From positions 1 to 6,182 of the forward strand of contig QJWD01000278.1 in assembly GCA_003235465.1 (NCBI GenBank): a stretch of DNA of 6,182 bases. Reading direction: 5' to 3'. The stretch's first letter is position 1; the number at the start of each line of letters is the position of its first letter. Below are positions 1 to 5,393 of this stretch, one piece after another. Both the position numbers and the translations under genes were made by a program. The DNA is from Nitrospirota bacterium. Its GTDB lineage: Bacteria > Nitrospinota > Nitrospinia > Nitrospinales > VA-1. The notes beneath the pieces were generated by a model, which saw only the letters and a program-made list of their open reading frames with translations, did not search any database and was not told the DNA's origin.

Positions 1-259
1 GATCGAAAATATCAAACGGGAGCCGCGCAACTACATCGGCCAGCCCGTCATTCAGCTCTCGCGCGTGCCGGTGATCGTCAAGGACCATTTCGAGGGCCGC
101 CACGTCGACCTCCGGCCCTACGTGCTGTACGGCAAGGACATCTACGTCCTCCCCGGCGGGCTGACCCGCGTGGCGCTCGAAAAGGGGTCGCTGGTGGTGA
201 ATTCGTCCCAGGGCGGCGGCAGCAAGGACACCTGGGTGCTGGCGGAGGACCCGCAATGA
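1..259 (+). CDS. Circularly permuted ATP-grasp protein, C-terminal 85 residues (partial)
   Basis: The reading frame is already open at base 2 and runs to TGA at 257-259, so only the C-terminus of a longer protein is present. The visible part contains the segments [27 protein letters not shown] and SKDTWVL, which I recognise as the conserved end of the COG2308 / circularly permuted ATP-grasp family (about 470-500 residues when complete). By family knowledge these proteins are ATP-dependent carboxylate-amine ligase-like enzymes encoded beside alpha-E proteins and thought to build a peptide-type bond on an unknown cytosolic substrate. The next gene, an alpha-E protein, starts 19 bp downstream on the same strand, as expected for this pair. 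The GTG at 65 is an internal codon, not the start. The ATP-binding residues lie outside the window, so catalytic integrity cannot be judged. Confidence 0.93.
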   Translation, partial: IENIKREPRNYIGQPVIQLSRVPVIVKDHFEGRHVDLRPYVLYGKDIYVLPGGLTRVALEKGSLVVNSSQGGGSKDTWVLAEDPQ

Positions 260-278
260 AACACGACGGGAGAGAACC

Positions 279-1268
279 ATGCTGAGCCGCGTCGCGAATT
301 CCATATTCTGGATGAGCCGTTACCTGGAGCGGGCGGAGAACATCGCACGCCTGATCGAAACCCAGCTGCACATGGCGCTCGACCTGCCAGCGCTGAGAGA
401 CGACCCCAAGGCGTGGAAACCCTTGGTGGACATTACCGGCGACGAGGAATACTTCACCAAGAACCACGGCGCCCCCAACAAGGAGAAGGTGATCTTCTTT
501 CACACCTTCGACAGCGCGTACCCGCATTCCATCCGCTCCTGCCTGACGGCGGCCAGGGAGAACGCCCGCTCGGTCCGGGAGGTGATTCCCTCGGAACTGT
601 GGGAGATGATCAACCGGCTGTACCTGGAAGTGACAAGCATGAGCAACCGGGTCGTGGTGTTCAATGACCCGCACGCCTTCTACACCAAGATCAAGATGGA
701 CTGCCACCTCATCACCGGCATCGCCTATTCCACCATGGCGCATGGCGAGGCCTGGCATTTTTCCCAGCTTGGCCGGTTCCTCGAACGCGCCGACAAAACC
801 TCGCGCATCCTCGATGTGAAATTCTTCATCATTTTGCCGAGGCTCGATTACGTCGGCTCCTCGATGGACAACGTCCAGTGGGCGGCGCTCCTCAAATCCA
901 CCAGCTCGCTCGAGATGTACCGCAAGCGGTTCAACCTGATCAGCGCAAAAAACATCGCGGACTTTCTCATCTTCGACCGGGAGTTTCCCCGTTCCGTGCT
1001 TTACTGCGTCAACCGCGCCGAACAGGCGTTCTCGTCGATCAACGGCACGGTCCCCGGAACCTACAGCAACGACCTCGCGCGCAAATTCGGCAAGCTGACC
1101 GGCAGGCTCAACTATTCCCAGATCGACGATGTGTTCGCCATCGGCATGCACGAATTTCTCGATGGCGTCCAGTCCGACCTCAACAAGGTGGATGCCGCCA
1201 TCTTCGATGAATATTTCGCCCTCAAGCCCGCGAACGCGGGCAATTCGTCCCAGAGCCAGGTGCAATGA
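279..1268 (+). CDS. Alpha-E domain protein (COG2307 / DUF403)
   Basis: This encodes 329 residues and begins MLSRVANSIFWMSRYLERAE, the diagnostic N-terminus of alpha-E (DUF403) proteins. The protein looks predominantly helical and soluble, with no signal peptide or membrane segment. Its length is close to the family norm of roughly 310-330. The family has no proven biochemical activity; it nearly always accompanies circularly permuted ATP-grasp proteins and is inferred to be their partner. The start is chosen because the family motif begins at this Met and a purine-rich Shine-Dalgarno site (GGGAGAG, 268-274) lies four bases upstream. The gene follows the ATP-grasp stop by 19 bp, and its stop codon overlaps the start of the Anbu gene by 4 bp (ATGA), so the three are almost certainly one operon with translational coupling. 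The frame has no disruption. Confidence 0.95.
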   Translation: MLSRVANSIFWMSRYLERAENIARLIETQLHMALDLPALRDDPKAWKPLVDITGDEEYFTKNHGAPNKEKVIFFHTFDSAYPHSIRSCLTAARENARSVREVIPSELWEMINRLYLEVTSMSNRVVVFNDPHAFYTKIKMDCHLITGIAYSTMAHGEAWHFSQLGRFLERADKTSRILDVKFFIILPRLDYVGSSMDNVQWAALLKSTSSLEMYRKRFNLISAKNIADFLIFDREFPRSVLYCVNRAEQAFSSINGTVPGTYSNDLARKFGKLTGRLNYSQIDDVFAIGMHEFLDGVQSDLNKVDAAIFDEYFALKPANAGNSSQSQVQ

Positions 1269-1999
1269 CGTTTTGCGTGGCCATGAAAATCGAGGAGGGC
1301 ATCGTCGCCTTTGCCGATTCCCGGATCACCACCGGAACCGAGCAGACCCTGGCGCGCAAAGTGACCGTGCAGCAGAAAACCGGCCACAGCCTGTTTCTCA
1401 TGACCTCCGGCCTCCGCTCGGTTCGCGACAAGGCGATCACCTATTTCGAAGAGAGCAGCCAGGATCTCAAGTTCGACAAGCTGTACAAGGCCGTCAACCA
1501 TTTCGCCGATCAACTGCGCATCGTGGCGGAGGAAGACCGGCGCGCCCTGCAGGCGAGCGGACTGGCGTTCGACCTGCACGCCATCATCGGCGGCCAGCTG
1601 GAGAACGACGGGGAGCACAAACTTTATCTCATCTACCCGCAGGCGAACTGGATCGAGATTACCATTGAAACGCCCTACCACATTCTCGGCGAGCGGGGCT
1701 ACGGCAAGCCGATCCTGGGACTCGGGTTGAATTACCGGTCGAGCCCGCTCACCGCGCTCAAGGTCGGCTTTCTCGCCTTCGACGCCACGCGCAGGAGCGC
1801 CACCGACGTGGGCTTTCCCCTCGATGTCGTCTATTACAAAAAGAATTCGTTCAACATCGTCGAATACCAGTACGAGAAGAGCGAGCTGGAAGAAGTGTGC
1901 GCTTTCTGGAAAGAACGGCTGAGACAATCCCTCGAAGACCTGCCCGCGGCCTGGACCAACAAGCTGCTTTTGCCGTTCAACACCCCGTCAAATTCCTGA
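1265..1999 (+). CDS. Anbu-type proteasome-like peptidase (COG3484)
   Basis: This encodes 244 residues of the Anbu (ancestral beta subunit) branch of the Ntn-hydrolase/HslV/proteasome superfamily. After Met removal Thr2 becomes the N-terminal nucleophile (start MTFCVAMKIEEGIVAFADSR). Asp18 in the ADSR motif and Lys32 fit the positions of the catalytic Asp and Lys of proteasomal beta subunits. Further family features are TSGL near 47-50, GERGYGKPILG near 142-152 and the SATDVGFPLDVVYY stretch near 178-191. No pro-peptide is present, as usual for Anbu. The protein should be cytosolic and self-assemble into a ring or helical oligomer; its substrate is not established. The start overlaps the alpha-E stop by 4 bp and has only a weak Shine-Dalgarno (CAGG), so translation is probably coupled. 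Clustering with ATP-grasp and alpha-E genes is the typical context, suggesting processing or turnover of the cluster's product. Confidence 0.95.
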   Translation: MTFCVAMKIEEGIVAFADSRITTGTEQTLARKVTVQQKTGHSLFLMTSGLRSVRDKAITYFEESSQDLKFDKLYKAVNHFADQLRIVAEEDRRALQASGLAFDLHAIIGGQLENDGEHKLYLIYPQANWIEITIETPYHILGERGYGKPILGLGLNYRSSPLTALKVGFLAFDATRRSATDVGFPLDVVYYKKNSFNIVEYQYEKSELEEVCAFWKERLRQSLEDLPAAWTNKLLLPFNTPSNS

Positions 2000-2018
2000 A
2001 GCACCCCGGCCCCCTCAC

Positions 2019-2159
2019 GGGAGGAACACCTCCTAAATCCAACTGGCGTCCTTATAGTTTGCAGGCGCTGAACCCTTTAACAGGGCCGGTGGCCGGTTGA
2101 CCTGAACGGGTCTCCCCTTGCTCCTAAATTGGAGCCGGGGCGGGCTATGCGAAAGCCCG
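2019..2159 (+). other. Hairpin-rich intergenic segment, candidate structured RNA or leader
   Basis: The 224-bp gap between the Anbu stop and the hydrolase start contains a run of short inverted repeats: GGAGG/CCTCC (2020-2024 with 2029-2033); GCG-CCT/AGG-CGC with one bulged T (2046-2052 with 2063-2068); CCCT/AGGG (2073-2076 with 2082-2085); GACC/GGTC (2099-2102 with 2109-2112); GCTCC/GGAGC (2120-2124 with 2131-2135), extended by CCCC/GGGG outside a small internal loop; and CGGGCT/AGCCCG (2141-2146 with 2154-2159). A tandem GGCCGGT pair lies at 2084-2097. None is followed by a T-run, so they do not look like an ordinary intrinsic terminator. I compared the segment from memory with TPP, c-di-GMP-I, fluoride and guanidine riboswitch consensuses and saw no match. 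It could be a leader of the hydrolase mRNA, the 3' UTR of the Anbu operon, or chance pairing in GC-rich DNA. Confidence 0.3.
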
Positions 2160-2160
2160 A

Positions 2161-2189
2161 TTGATCTGACCGGGCAAATATTGTAGCTT
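2161..2189 (+). promoter_or_regulatory. Weak candidate sigma70 promoter for the hydrolase gene
   Basis: TTGATC (2161-2166) and TAGCTT (2184-2189) are separated by 17 bp and lie 35 bp upstream of the hydrolase start codon. The -35 box matches four of six consensus positions and the -10 box three of six, so this is only a candidate. If it is used, the hairpins just upstream are not part of the hydrolase transcript. Confidence 0.25.
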
Positions 2190-2211
2190 GGGATCATGTT
2201 CAACTATCAAC

Positions 2212-2217
2212 GAGGGG
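2212..2217 (+). promoter_or_regulatory. Ribosome binding site fixing the hydrolase start
   Basis: GAGGGG lies six bases upstream of the ATG at 2224. It supports that codon over the in-frame TTG at 2188, which has no comparable site and would put 12 polar residues in front of the signal peptide. Confidence 0.75.
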
Positions 2218-2223
2218 TGTTCC

Positions 2224-3015
2224 ATGAAGAAGGTTCTTTCCCTGTTTTTTGTACTCTGTTTCGCCGCCTCCGCCAGCGCGGAAATCAAAACCGAAGAGAT
2301 CAAATACACCGCGGCCGGCGCCGAGCTCACCGGCTTTCTGGCTTATGACGACCAGGTGAAGGGCAAACGCCCGGGCGTGCTCGTGGTGCACGAGTGGTGG
2401 GGCCACAACACGCACGCGAGAACCCGCGCGAAAATGCTCGCCGAACTCGGTTACACCGCCCTCGCCCTCGATATGTACGGCGACGGCAAACTGGCCGACC
2501 ACCCGAAGGCCGCCGGCGAATTCATGAACGCGGCGTTTGCCGACTGGGAGGGGTCGCAGGAAAAATTCCACGCGGCGAGGAAGCTCCTGGCTGGCCATGA
2601 AACGGTGGATGCAGGCAGGATCGGCGGCATCGGCTTCTGTTTCGGCGGCGCGGTGCTGATGCGCCTTGCGCGCGGCGGCGAGGCGCTTTCCGGCGTGGTC
2701 GGGTTCCATAGCGCCTTGCCGGGGCAGCCGCCGGTGACGAAGGGCCAGGTGAAAACGCCGATTCTCGTCATCAACGGGGCGGACGACGGTTTCCTCAAGC
2801 CCGAGCAGGTGGCGGCGTTCAAGAAGGACATGGCCGACGCCGGGGCCGATTTCACCTACATCAGCCTCGAGGGCGTGCGCCACAGCTACACCAACCCGCA
2901 GGCGGACGAGTTCAGCAAGAAGTTCGAACTGGCGGCGCTCAAATACGACGCCGAGGCGGACAAGAAGGCCTGGCAAAGCATGCAGGATTTCTTCAAGCGG
3001 GTTTTTGGCAAGTAA
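2224..3015 (+). CDS. Exported dienelactone hydrolase family protein
   Basis: This encodes 263 residues with an alpha/beta-hydrolase fold of the dienelactone hydrolase (DLH, COG0412) family. Residues 1-19 are a Sec signal peptide: Lys2-Lys3, a hydrophobic stretch from Val4 to Ala15, and an ASA cleavage site before Glu20. There is no proper lipobox at Cys12, so a soluble periplasmic protein is inferred. The catalytic residues are recognisable: nucleophile Cys139 in GFCFGG, Asp187 or Asp188 in NGADDGF, His220 in GVRHSYTNP, and the DLH-type Glu57 in VVHEWWG. The family cleaves ester or lactone bonds; the substrate here is unknown, and periplasmic location argues against classical chlorocatechol breakdown. 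The start is set by the GAGGGG site and by the signal peptide beginning at this Met. The gene stands alone on the plus strand and converges with the flavodoxin-fold gene 80 bp downstream, with no clear T-tailed terminator between them. Confidence 0.92.
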   Translation: MKKVLSLFFVLCFAASASAEIKTEEIKYTAAGAELTGFLAYDDQVKGKRPGVLVVHEWWGHNTHARTRAKMLAELGYTALALDMYGDGKLADHPKAAGEFMNAAFADWEGSQEKFHAARKLLAGHETVDAGRIGGIGFCFGGAVLMRLARGGEALSGVVGFHSALPGQPPVTKGQVKTPILVINGADDGFLKPEQVAAFKKDMADAGADFTYISLEGVRHSYTNPQADEFSKKFELAALKYDAEADKKAWQSMQDFFKRVFGK

Positions 3016-3019
3016 AATA

Positions 3020-3046
3020 GCCGGCGGAGGGACAGGGGAGGCCGGC
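3020..3046. repeat. GCCGGC inverted repeat between convergent genes
   Basis: GCCGGC occurs at 3020-3025 and 3041-3046, separated by 15 purine-rich bases, so a 6-bp GC stem can form between the hydrolase and oxidoreductase stops. It lacks a T-run on either strand and is only a weak terminator candidate. Confidence 0.3.
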
Positions 3047-3095
3047 CAGGAGGAGCGTCGAAACACAGGCATGACGGAGAGGGAGGATCGCCCTG

Positions 3096-3683
3096 CTAAA
3101 ATCCTTTGGCTCCGAGGGCGTGCAGTTTGCTGAGCCACTTTTGCCGCTTGTCCTCGGCGAGCACATTAATGCGGCCGATGAGGGTTTCGCGGATCGGGCG
3201 GATGCCCGCGAGTTTGAGAATGTTGCGTTCCAGGCTCTTTAGGCTGTGGGCGCCGAAGTACCAGCGGTAAATCACGGCGGGCATGCCCATGGTGACGAGA
3301 ATGCGCGCGCTTTTGCCCTTCAGGTTGCCCTTGGGCATACGGGTAAGATCGCCCTTGTCCATGGCGAACTTGTAACGGAACACCTGCTCGAAAAAACCCT
3401 TGAGTAGCGCCGGCATGGTGCCGTGCCACAGCGGGTAGACGATGAGCAGGTGGTTGCAGGCGCGAATCATCGCCTGGCTGTTCAGGATATCGGGCGGCGG
3501 CTGGCCCTCTTCGAAATCCGCCTGCGTTCTGAGCAGCGGAAAATCTAGCCCGGCGATGTCGATTTCGCTCACGCTGTGGCCCGCCTGCTTTGCGCCCTCG
3601 GCGTAGGCGCAGGCGAGGGCGTGGCAGAAGTGGTTGCCCGCCGGGTCGGGATGGCCCTGAATGATGACGATATTTTTCGCCAT
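3096..3683 (-). CDS. Flavodoxin-fold NAD(P)H oxidoreductase (quinone reductase type)
   Basis: This encodes 195 residues of the Flavodoxin_2 family (NQO1 / KefF / MdaB type). Evidence is the N-terminal beta strand and FMN/FAD phosphate-binding loop (IVIIQGHPDPAGNHFCHAL, residues 5-23), the core motif YPLWHGTMPALLKGFFEQVF (83-102) and the strand ILVTMGMP (128-135) followed by a C-terminal helical region. Such proteins bind flavin and use NAD(P)H for two-electron reduction of quinones or similar electrophiles in the cytosol. The exact substrate cannot be read from the sequence. The start is supported by GGAG (complement of 3691-3694) seven bases upstream. The gene lies 36 bp downstream of the small GDT1-like gene on the same strand and is probably co-transcribed. 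A family-level name is safe; a specific gene name is not. Confidence 0.9.
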   Translation of the reverse strand: MAKNIVIIQGHPDPAGNHFCHALACAYAEGAKQAGHSVSEIDIAGLDFPLLRTQADFEEGQPPPDILNSQAMIRACNHLLIVYPLWHGTMPALLKGFFEQVFRYKFAMDKGDLTRMPKGNLKGKSARILVTMGMPAVIYRWYFGAHSLKSLERNILKLAGIRPIRETLIGRINVLAEDKRQKWLSKLHALGAKGF

Positions 3684-3719
3684 GCCTTTTCTCCAATCTC
3701 CGGCCGCTCTGGTGCGAGC

Positions 3720-3992
3720 CTAGGCCCGCGCGAGCGTCCAGATGCCGATGGCGATGAAGCCCGCGCCAGCGATGAAGTGCAGGTGCTTTTCGCTCACGTA
3801 CTGAGAGAGAATCTGCCCGCCCGCCACGCCGATGGCCGAGGTGAGAACGAGCGCCAGCGACGCGCCGAAAAACACCGTCCACTTGCTGACCTCCTTGTCG
3901 GCGGCGAAGAGCAGGGTGGCGAGCTGAGTCTTGTCTCCGAGTTCGGCGATGAAGACGGTGGCGAACACGGTGCCGAGGATCTTCCATTCCAT
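3720..3992 (-). CDS. Small single-repeat GDT1/TMEM165 (UPF0016) family membrane protein
   Basis: This encodes 90 residues. The signature ELGDKTQLAT (residues 17-26) is the acidic ion-binding motif of the UPF0016 / GDT1 family, whose characterised members move Mn2+ (and Ca2+/H+). Three hydrophobic segments are visible: about 4-17, 38-61 and 72-89. Two-repeat family members carry two copies of this unit; here only one is present, so it presumably functions as a homodimer or with a second small partner, a known arrangement in bacteria. The start at 3992 gives MEWKILGTVFATVFIAELGD, the usual family N-terminus. An in-frame ATG at 4169 would add 59 arginine-rich residues unlike the family and is rejected. 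The Shine-Dalgarno is poor (AGGG lies about 14 bases upstream). The gene lies 36 bp ahead of the flavodoxin-fold gene. Mn2+ export is the family-based inference. Confidence 0.88.
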   Translation of the reverse strand: MEWKILGTVFATVFIAELGDKTQLATLLFAADKEVSKWTVFFGASLALVLTSAIGVAGGQILSQYVSEKHLHFIAGAGFIAIGIWTLARA

Positions 3993-4023
3993 AGCTAATT
4001 TTCTTTCCCTTGGTATTCTGCGT

Positions 4024-4048
4024 CGGGCGGGCCGCCCGCGGACGCGGG
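4024..4048 (-). promoter_or_regulatory. GC-rich leader with mutually exclusive hairpins upstream of the UPF0016 gene
   Basis: Two stems share bases: CGGGCG (4024-4029) with CGCCCG (4033-4038), loop of three, and CCCGC (4035-4039) with GCGGG (4044-4048), loop of four. Both form on either strand, but only one can form at a time. They lie in the predicted 5' leader of the UPF0016 gene. No Mn2+-type yybP-ykoY riboswitch consensus is visible. A regulatory role is only an inference; high GC makes such pairing easy by chance. Confidence 0.3.
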
Positions 4049-4097
4049 TATCGGTGAACTTCCCGCCGGGCCTGCCGTGAATCTGGTATCGGACAAA

Positions 4098-4126
4098 AGA
4101 GTACACCCCGATTCGAGATAATTCAA
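4098..4126 (-). promoter_or_regulatory. Candidate promoter for the UPF0016-oxidoreductase unit
   Basis: On the minus strand TTGAAT (complement of 4121-4126) and TACTCT (complement of 4098-4103) are separated by 17 bp. The -35 box matches four of six positions and the -10 box three of six. It would give a leader of about 100 bases in front of the start codon at 3992. Confidence 0.35.
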
Positions 4127-4161
4127 TGGCTGCGGGGGTGGCCATGCCATTTTGTGCGGCC

Positions 4162-4199
4162 GAAAACAAAGCGGCTTCCCTTAAAAGGGAAGCCGCTTT
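4162..4199 (-). terminator. Strong intrinsic terminator of the methyltransferase gene
   Basis: A perfect 14-bp stem (4168-4181 with 4186-4199) has a four-base loop and contains GCGGCTTCCC/GGGAAGCCGC. On the minus strand it is followed by TTTGTTTTC (complement of 4162-4170). It lies 21 bp past the methyltransferase stop and insulates it from the UPF0016 unit. The stem is symmetric but the plus strand lacks a comparable T-run after it, so it mainly serves the minus strand. Confidence 0.92.
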
Positions 4200-4220
4200 C
4201 GGGTTGGCCGGGCGCCGGAA

Positions 4221-5291
4221 TTATTTGCGCGCTTCAAGCACCAGGTTGAACGGGGTTTCGGCTGCGCGGCGAAAGCGGGTGAAGCCGCCCGCCGCCACCA
4301 CATCGCCGATCTTCTTTTGCCCCGCCTGCGCCCCGAGTGCGAGGCCCACCTCCTGGGAAAGCGAGGAGGGGGTGCACACGGTGGTGGAGAAGGAATAATA
4401 GACGCGGCCGACGGGGTTGAAGTTGTCCTCGCGCTTGTCGTGAGCGAAGGGTTCGACGATCATCCACGTGCCGTCATCGGCAAGCTTGCTGCGCACGTGG
4501 CGGGCTGCGCCGGCGGGGTCGCCCATGTCGTGCAGGCAGTCGAAGAAGGTAATGAGGTCGTAGCCCTCGCCGGGGAAATCCTTGGCTTTCGCGACCTGGA
4601 AGGTGACGTTGGTCAGGCCCTTTTCCTTCGCAAGCTCGGTGGCTTTCTCGATGGACGGGGCGTGGAAATCGAAGCCGATGACCCGGCTGTTGGGGTAGGC
4701 CTCGGCCATCAGCAGGGTGGAGTGGCCAAAGCCGCAGCCGACGTCGGCGACGCGCGCGCCCTTTTTAAGCTTGCCCGCGACGCCCTCAAGCGCCGGGATC
4801 CACGACGGAATCAGGTTGGCCTTGTAAGACGGCTTGAAGAACTTGGCGACGCCACAGAACAGGCAGGAGTCGTGATCGCCCCATGAGAGGCCCTCGCCGC
4901 TCTTGAAGGCCTCGGTGACCTTGGGTTCGTCGGCGAACAGCGAGGCGATGGAATAGAACCCGCCGCCCAGGTACACCGGGCTTTCCTCGTCGGCGAACAC
5001 CGCCTCCTGTTCTGGCGAAAGAGAGAACCGCTCGACGGCGGGGTCGTACTCCAGGTAGCCGGAAGCCGCCTGGTTGCAGGCCCATTCGAGGATGTAGCGC
5101 TGAGAGGTGCCCGTTATTTCCGCGAGTTCGGCGGGGGTGAGCGGGCCGTTTTCGGCGAGCGCGGTGTACAGGCCTAGCTTCTGCCCGATGAGCACCAGCA
5201 CGCTGCTCGTTGCCGCGCCCAGGTCGCCCACCATTTTGCCCATGAATTCCTGCAGTTTTTCCGGGTTGATTGCTTGCGTTTGCACGGTCAT
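4221..5291 (-). CDS. Class I SAM-dependent methyltransferase with N-terminal winged helix (Rv2258c-like)
   Basis: This encodes 356 residues. The N-terminal part (about 25-100) is the winged-helix/dimerisation domain (VLIGQKLGLYTAL, LTPAELAEITGTSQRYILEW). The C-terminal part is a Rossmann-fold methyltransferase with motif I VADVGCGFGHS (181-191), motif II FDFH with Asp208 for the ribose, and DLITFFDCLHDMGDP (245-259). The C-terminus NPVGRVYYSFSTTVCTPSS (292-310) and ETPFNLVLEARK are typical of the Rv2258c-like family. It should transfer methyl from SAM to a small molecule in the cytosol; the substrate is unknown, and nothing visible supports an rRNA or protein target. GGGAGG (complement of 5300-5305) lies eight bases before the ATG. 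The tetR gene lies 88 bp upstream on the same strand, and a TetR operator overlaps the methyltransferase promoter, so it is probably derepressed by a ligand of that regulator. An intrinsic terminator follows the stop. Confidence 0.94.
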   Translation of the reverse strand: MTVQTQAINPEKLQEFMGKMVGDLGAATSSVLVLIGQKLGLYTALAENGPLTPAELAEITGTSQRYILEWACNQAASGYLEYDPAVERFSLSPEQEAVFADEESPVYLGGGFYSIASLFADEPKVTEAFKSGEGLSWGDHDSCLFCGVAKFFKPSYKANLIPSWIPALEGVAGKLKKGARVADVGCGFGHSTLLMAEAYPNSRVIGFDFHAPSIEKATELAKEKGLTNVTFQVAKAKDFPGEGYDLITFFDCLHDMGDPAGAARHVRSKLADDGTWMIVEPFAHDKREDNFNPVGRVYYSFSTTVCTPSSLSQEVGLALGAQAGQKKIGDVVAAGGFTRFRRAAETPFNLVLEARK

Positions 5292-5339
5292 GATTTTTTC
5301 CTCCCTTGTTGAGTTAAAGCTGCGATCGAGTATGTTGTA

Positions 5340-5361
5340 TTTATACCGACCAGTCGGTTTA
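5340..5361 (-). promoter_or_regulatory. TetR operator and -10 region of the methyltransferase promoter
   Basis: ACCGAC (5345-5350) and GTCGGT (5353-5358) form a perfect 6-bp inverted repeat with a CA centre, extended to 7 of 8 matching bases per arm. On the minus strand the repeat abuts TATAAA (complement of 5340-5345), a good -10 box that would start transcription near 5333 and give a leader of about 42 bases. No good -35 is visible at the matching distance (CCCCAC/ACCCCA). The same operator occurs in the tetR promoter. Binding here would block polymerase. Confidence 0.8.
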
Positions 5362-5377
5362 GTGGGGTCCCAAAAAA

Positions 5378-5393
5378 AATCAGCGAATCAGCG
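5378..5393. repeat. Tandem 8-bp duplication across the tetR stop codon
   Basis: AATCAGCG occurs twice back to back (5378-5385 and 5386-5393). It encodes the last tetR codons and the TGA stop in two different frames, followed on the minus strand by eight Ts with no preceding hairpin. Confidence 0.7.

Noticed and set aside
78..1265. Long open minus-strand frame (395 codons) opposite the alpha-E gene
   Set aside because: It lies antisense to a clearly recognisable gene, has an Arg/Pro/Gly-rich C-terminal part and no family resemblance. Long antisense frames are expected in GC-rich DNA.
1112..1927. Minus-strand open frame opposite the Anbu gene
   Set aside because: It overlaps two conserved plus-strand genes, has no family motif and no supporting start signals.
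2188..2223. Alternative upstream TTG start for the hydrolase
   Set aside because: It lacks a Shine-Dalgarno and would bury the signal peptide behind 12 extra residues; ATG 2224 has both signals.
2200..3138. Minus-strand open frame opposite the dienelactone hydrolase gene
   Set aside because: The plus-strand gene has an intact catalytic triad and signal peptide; the antisense product is low-complexity and rich in Arg and His.
3166..3987. 273-codon minus-strand frame spanning both the UPF0016 and oxidoreductase genes
   Set aside because: It is an out-of-frame, Arg/His/Gly-rich reading of two genes that are each recognisable in their own frames.
3993..4097. yybP-ykoY Mn2+ riboswitch in front of the UPF0016 gene
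   Set aside because: The leader lacks the conserved elements of that class that I can recall; only generic GC hairpins are seen.
3993..4169. N-terminal extension of the UPF0016 protein from an ATG at 4169
   Set aside because: The 59 extra residues are Arg-rich and unlike the family, and they would run through the predicted promoter and leader.
4340..4375. CCTCC/GGAGG inverted repeat inside the methyltransferase gene
   Set aside because: It lies in conserved coding sequence (around the CTPSSLSQEVGLALG residues) and is explained by codon choice.
4317..4886. Plus-strand open frame opposite the methyltransferase
   Set aside because: It is antisense to a well-conserved enzyme and has no recognisable domain.
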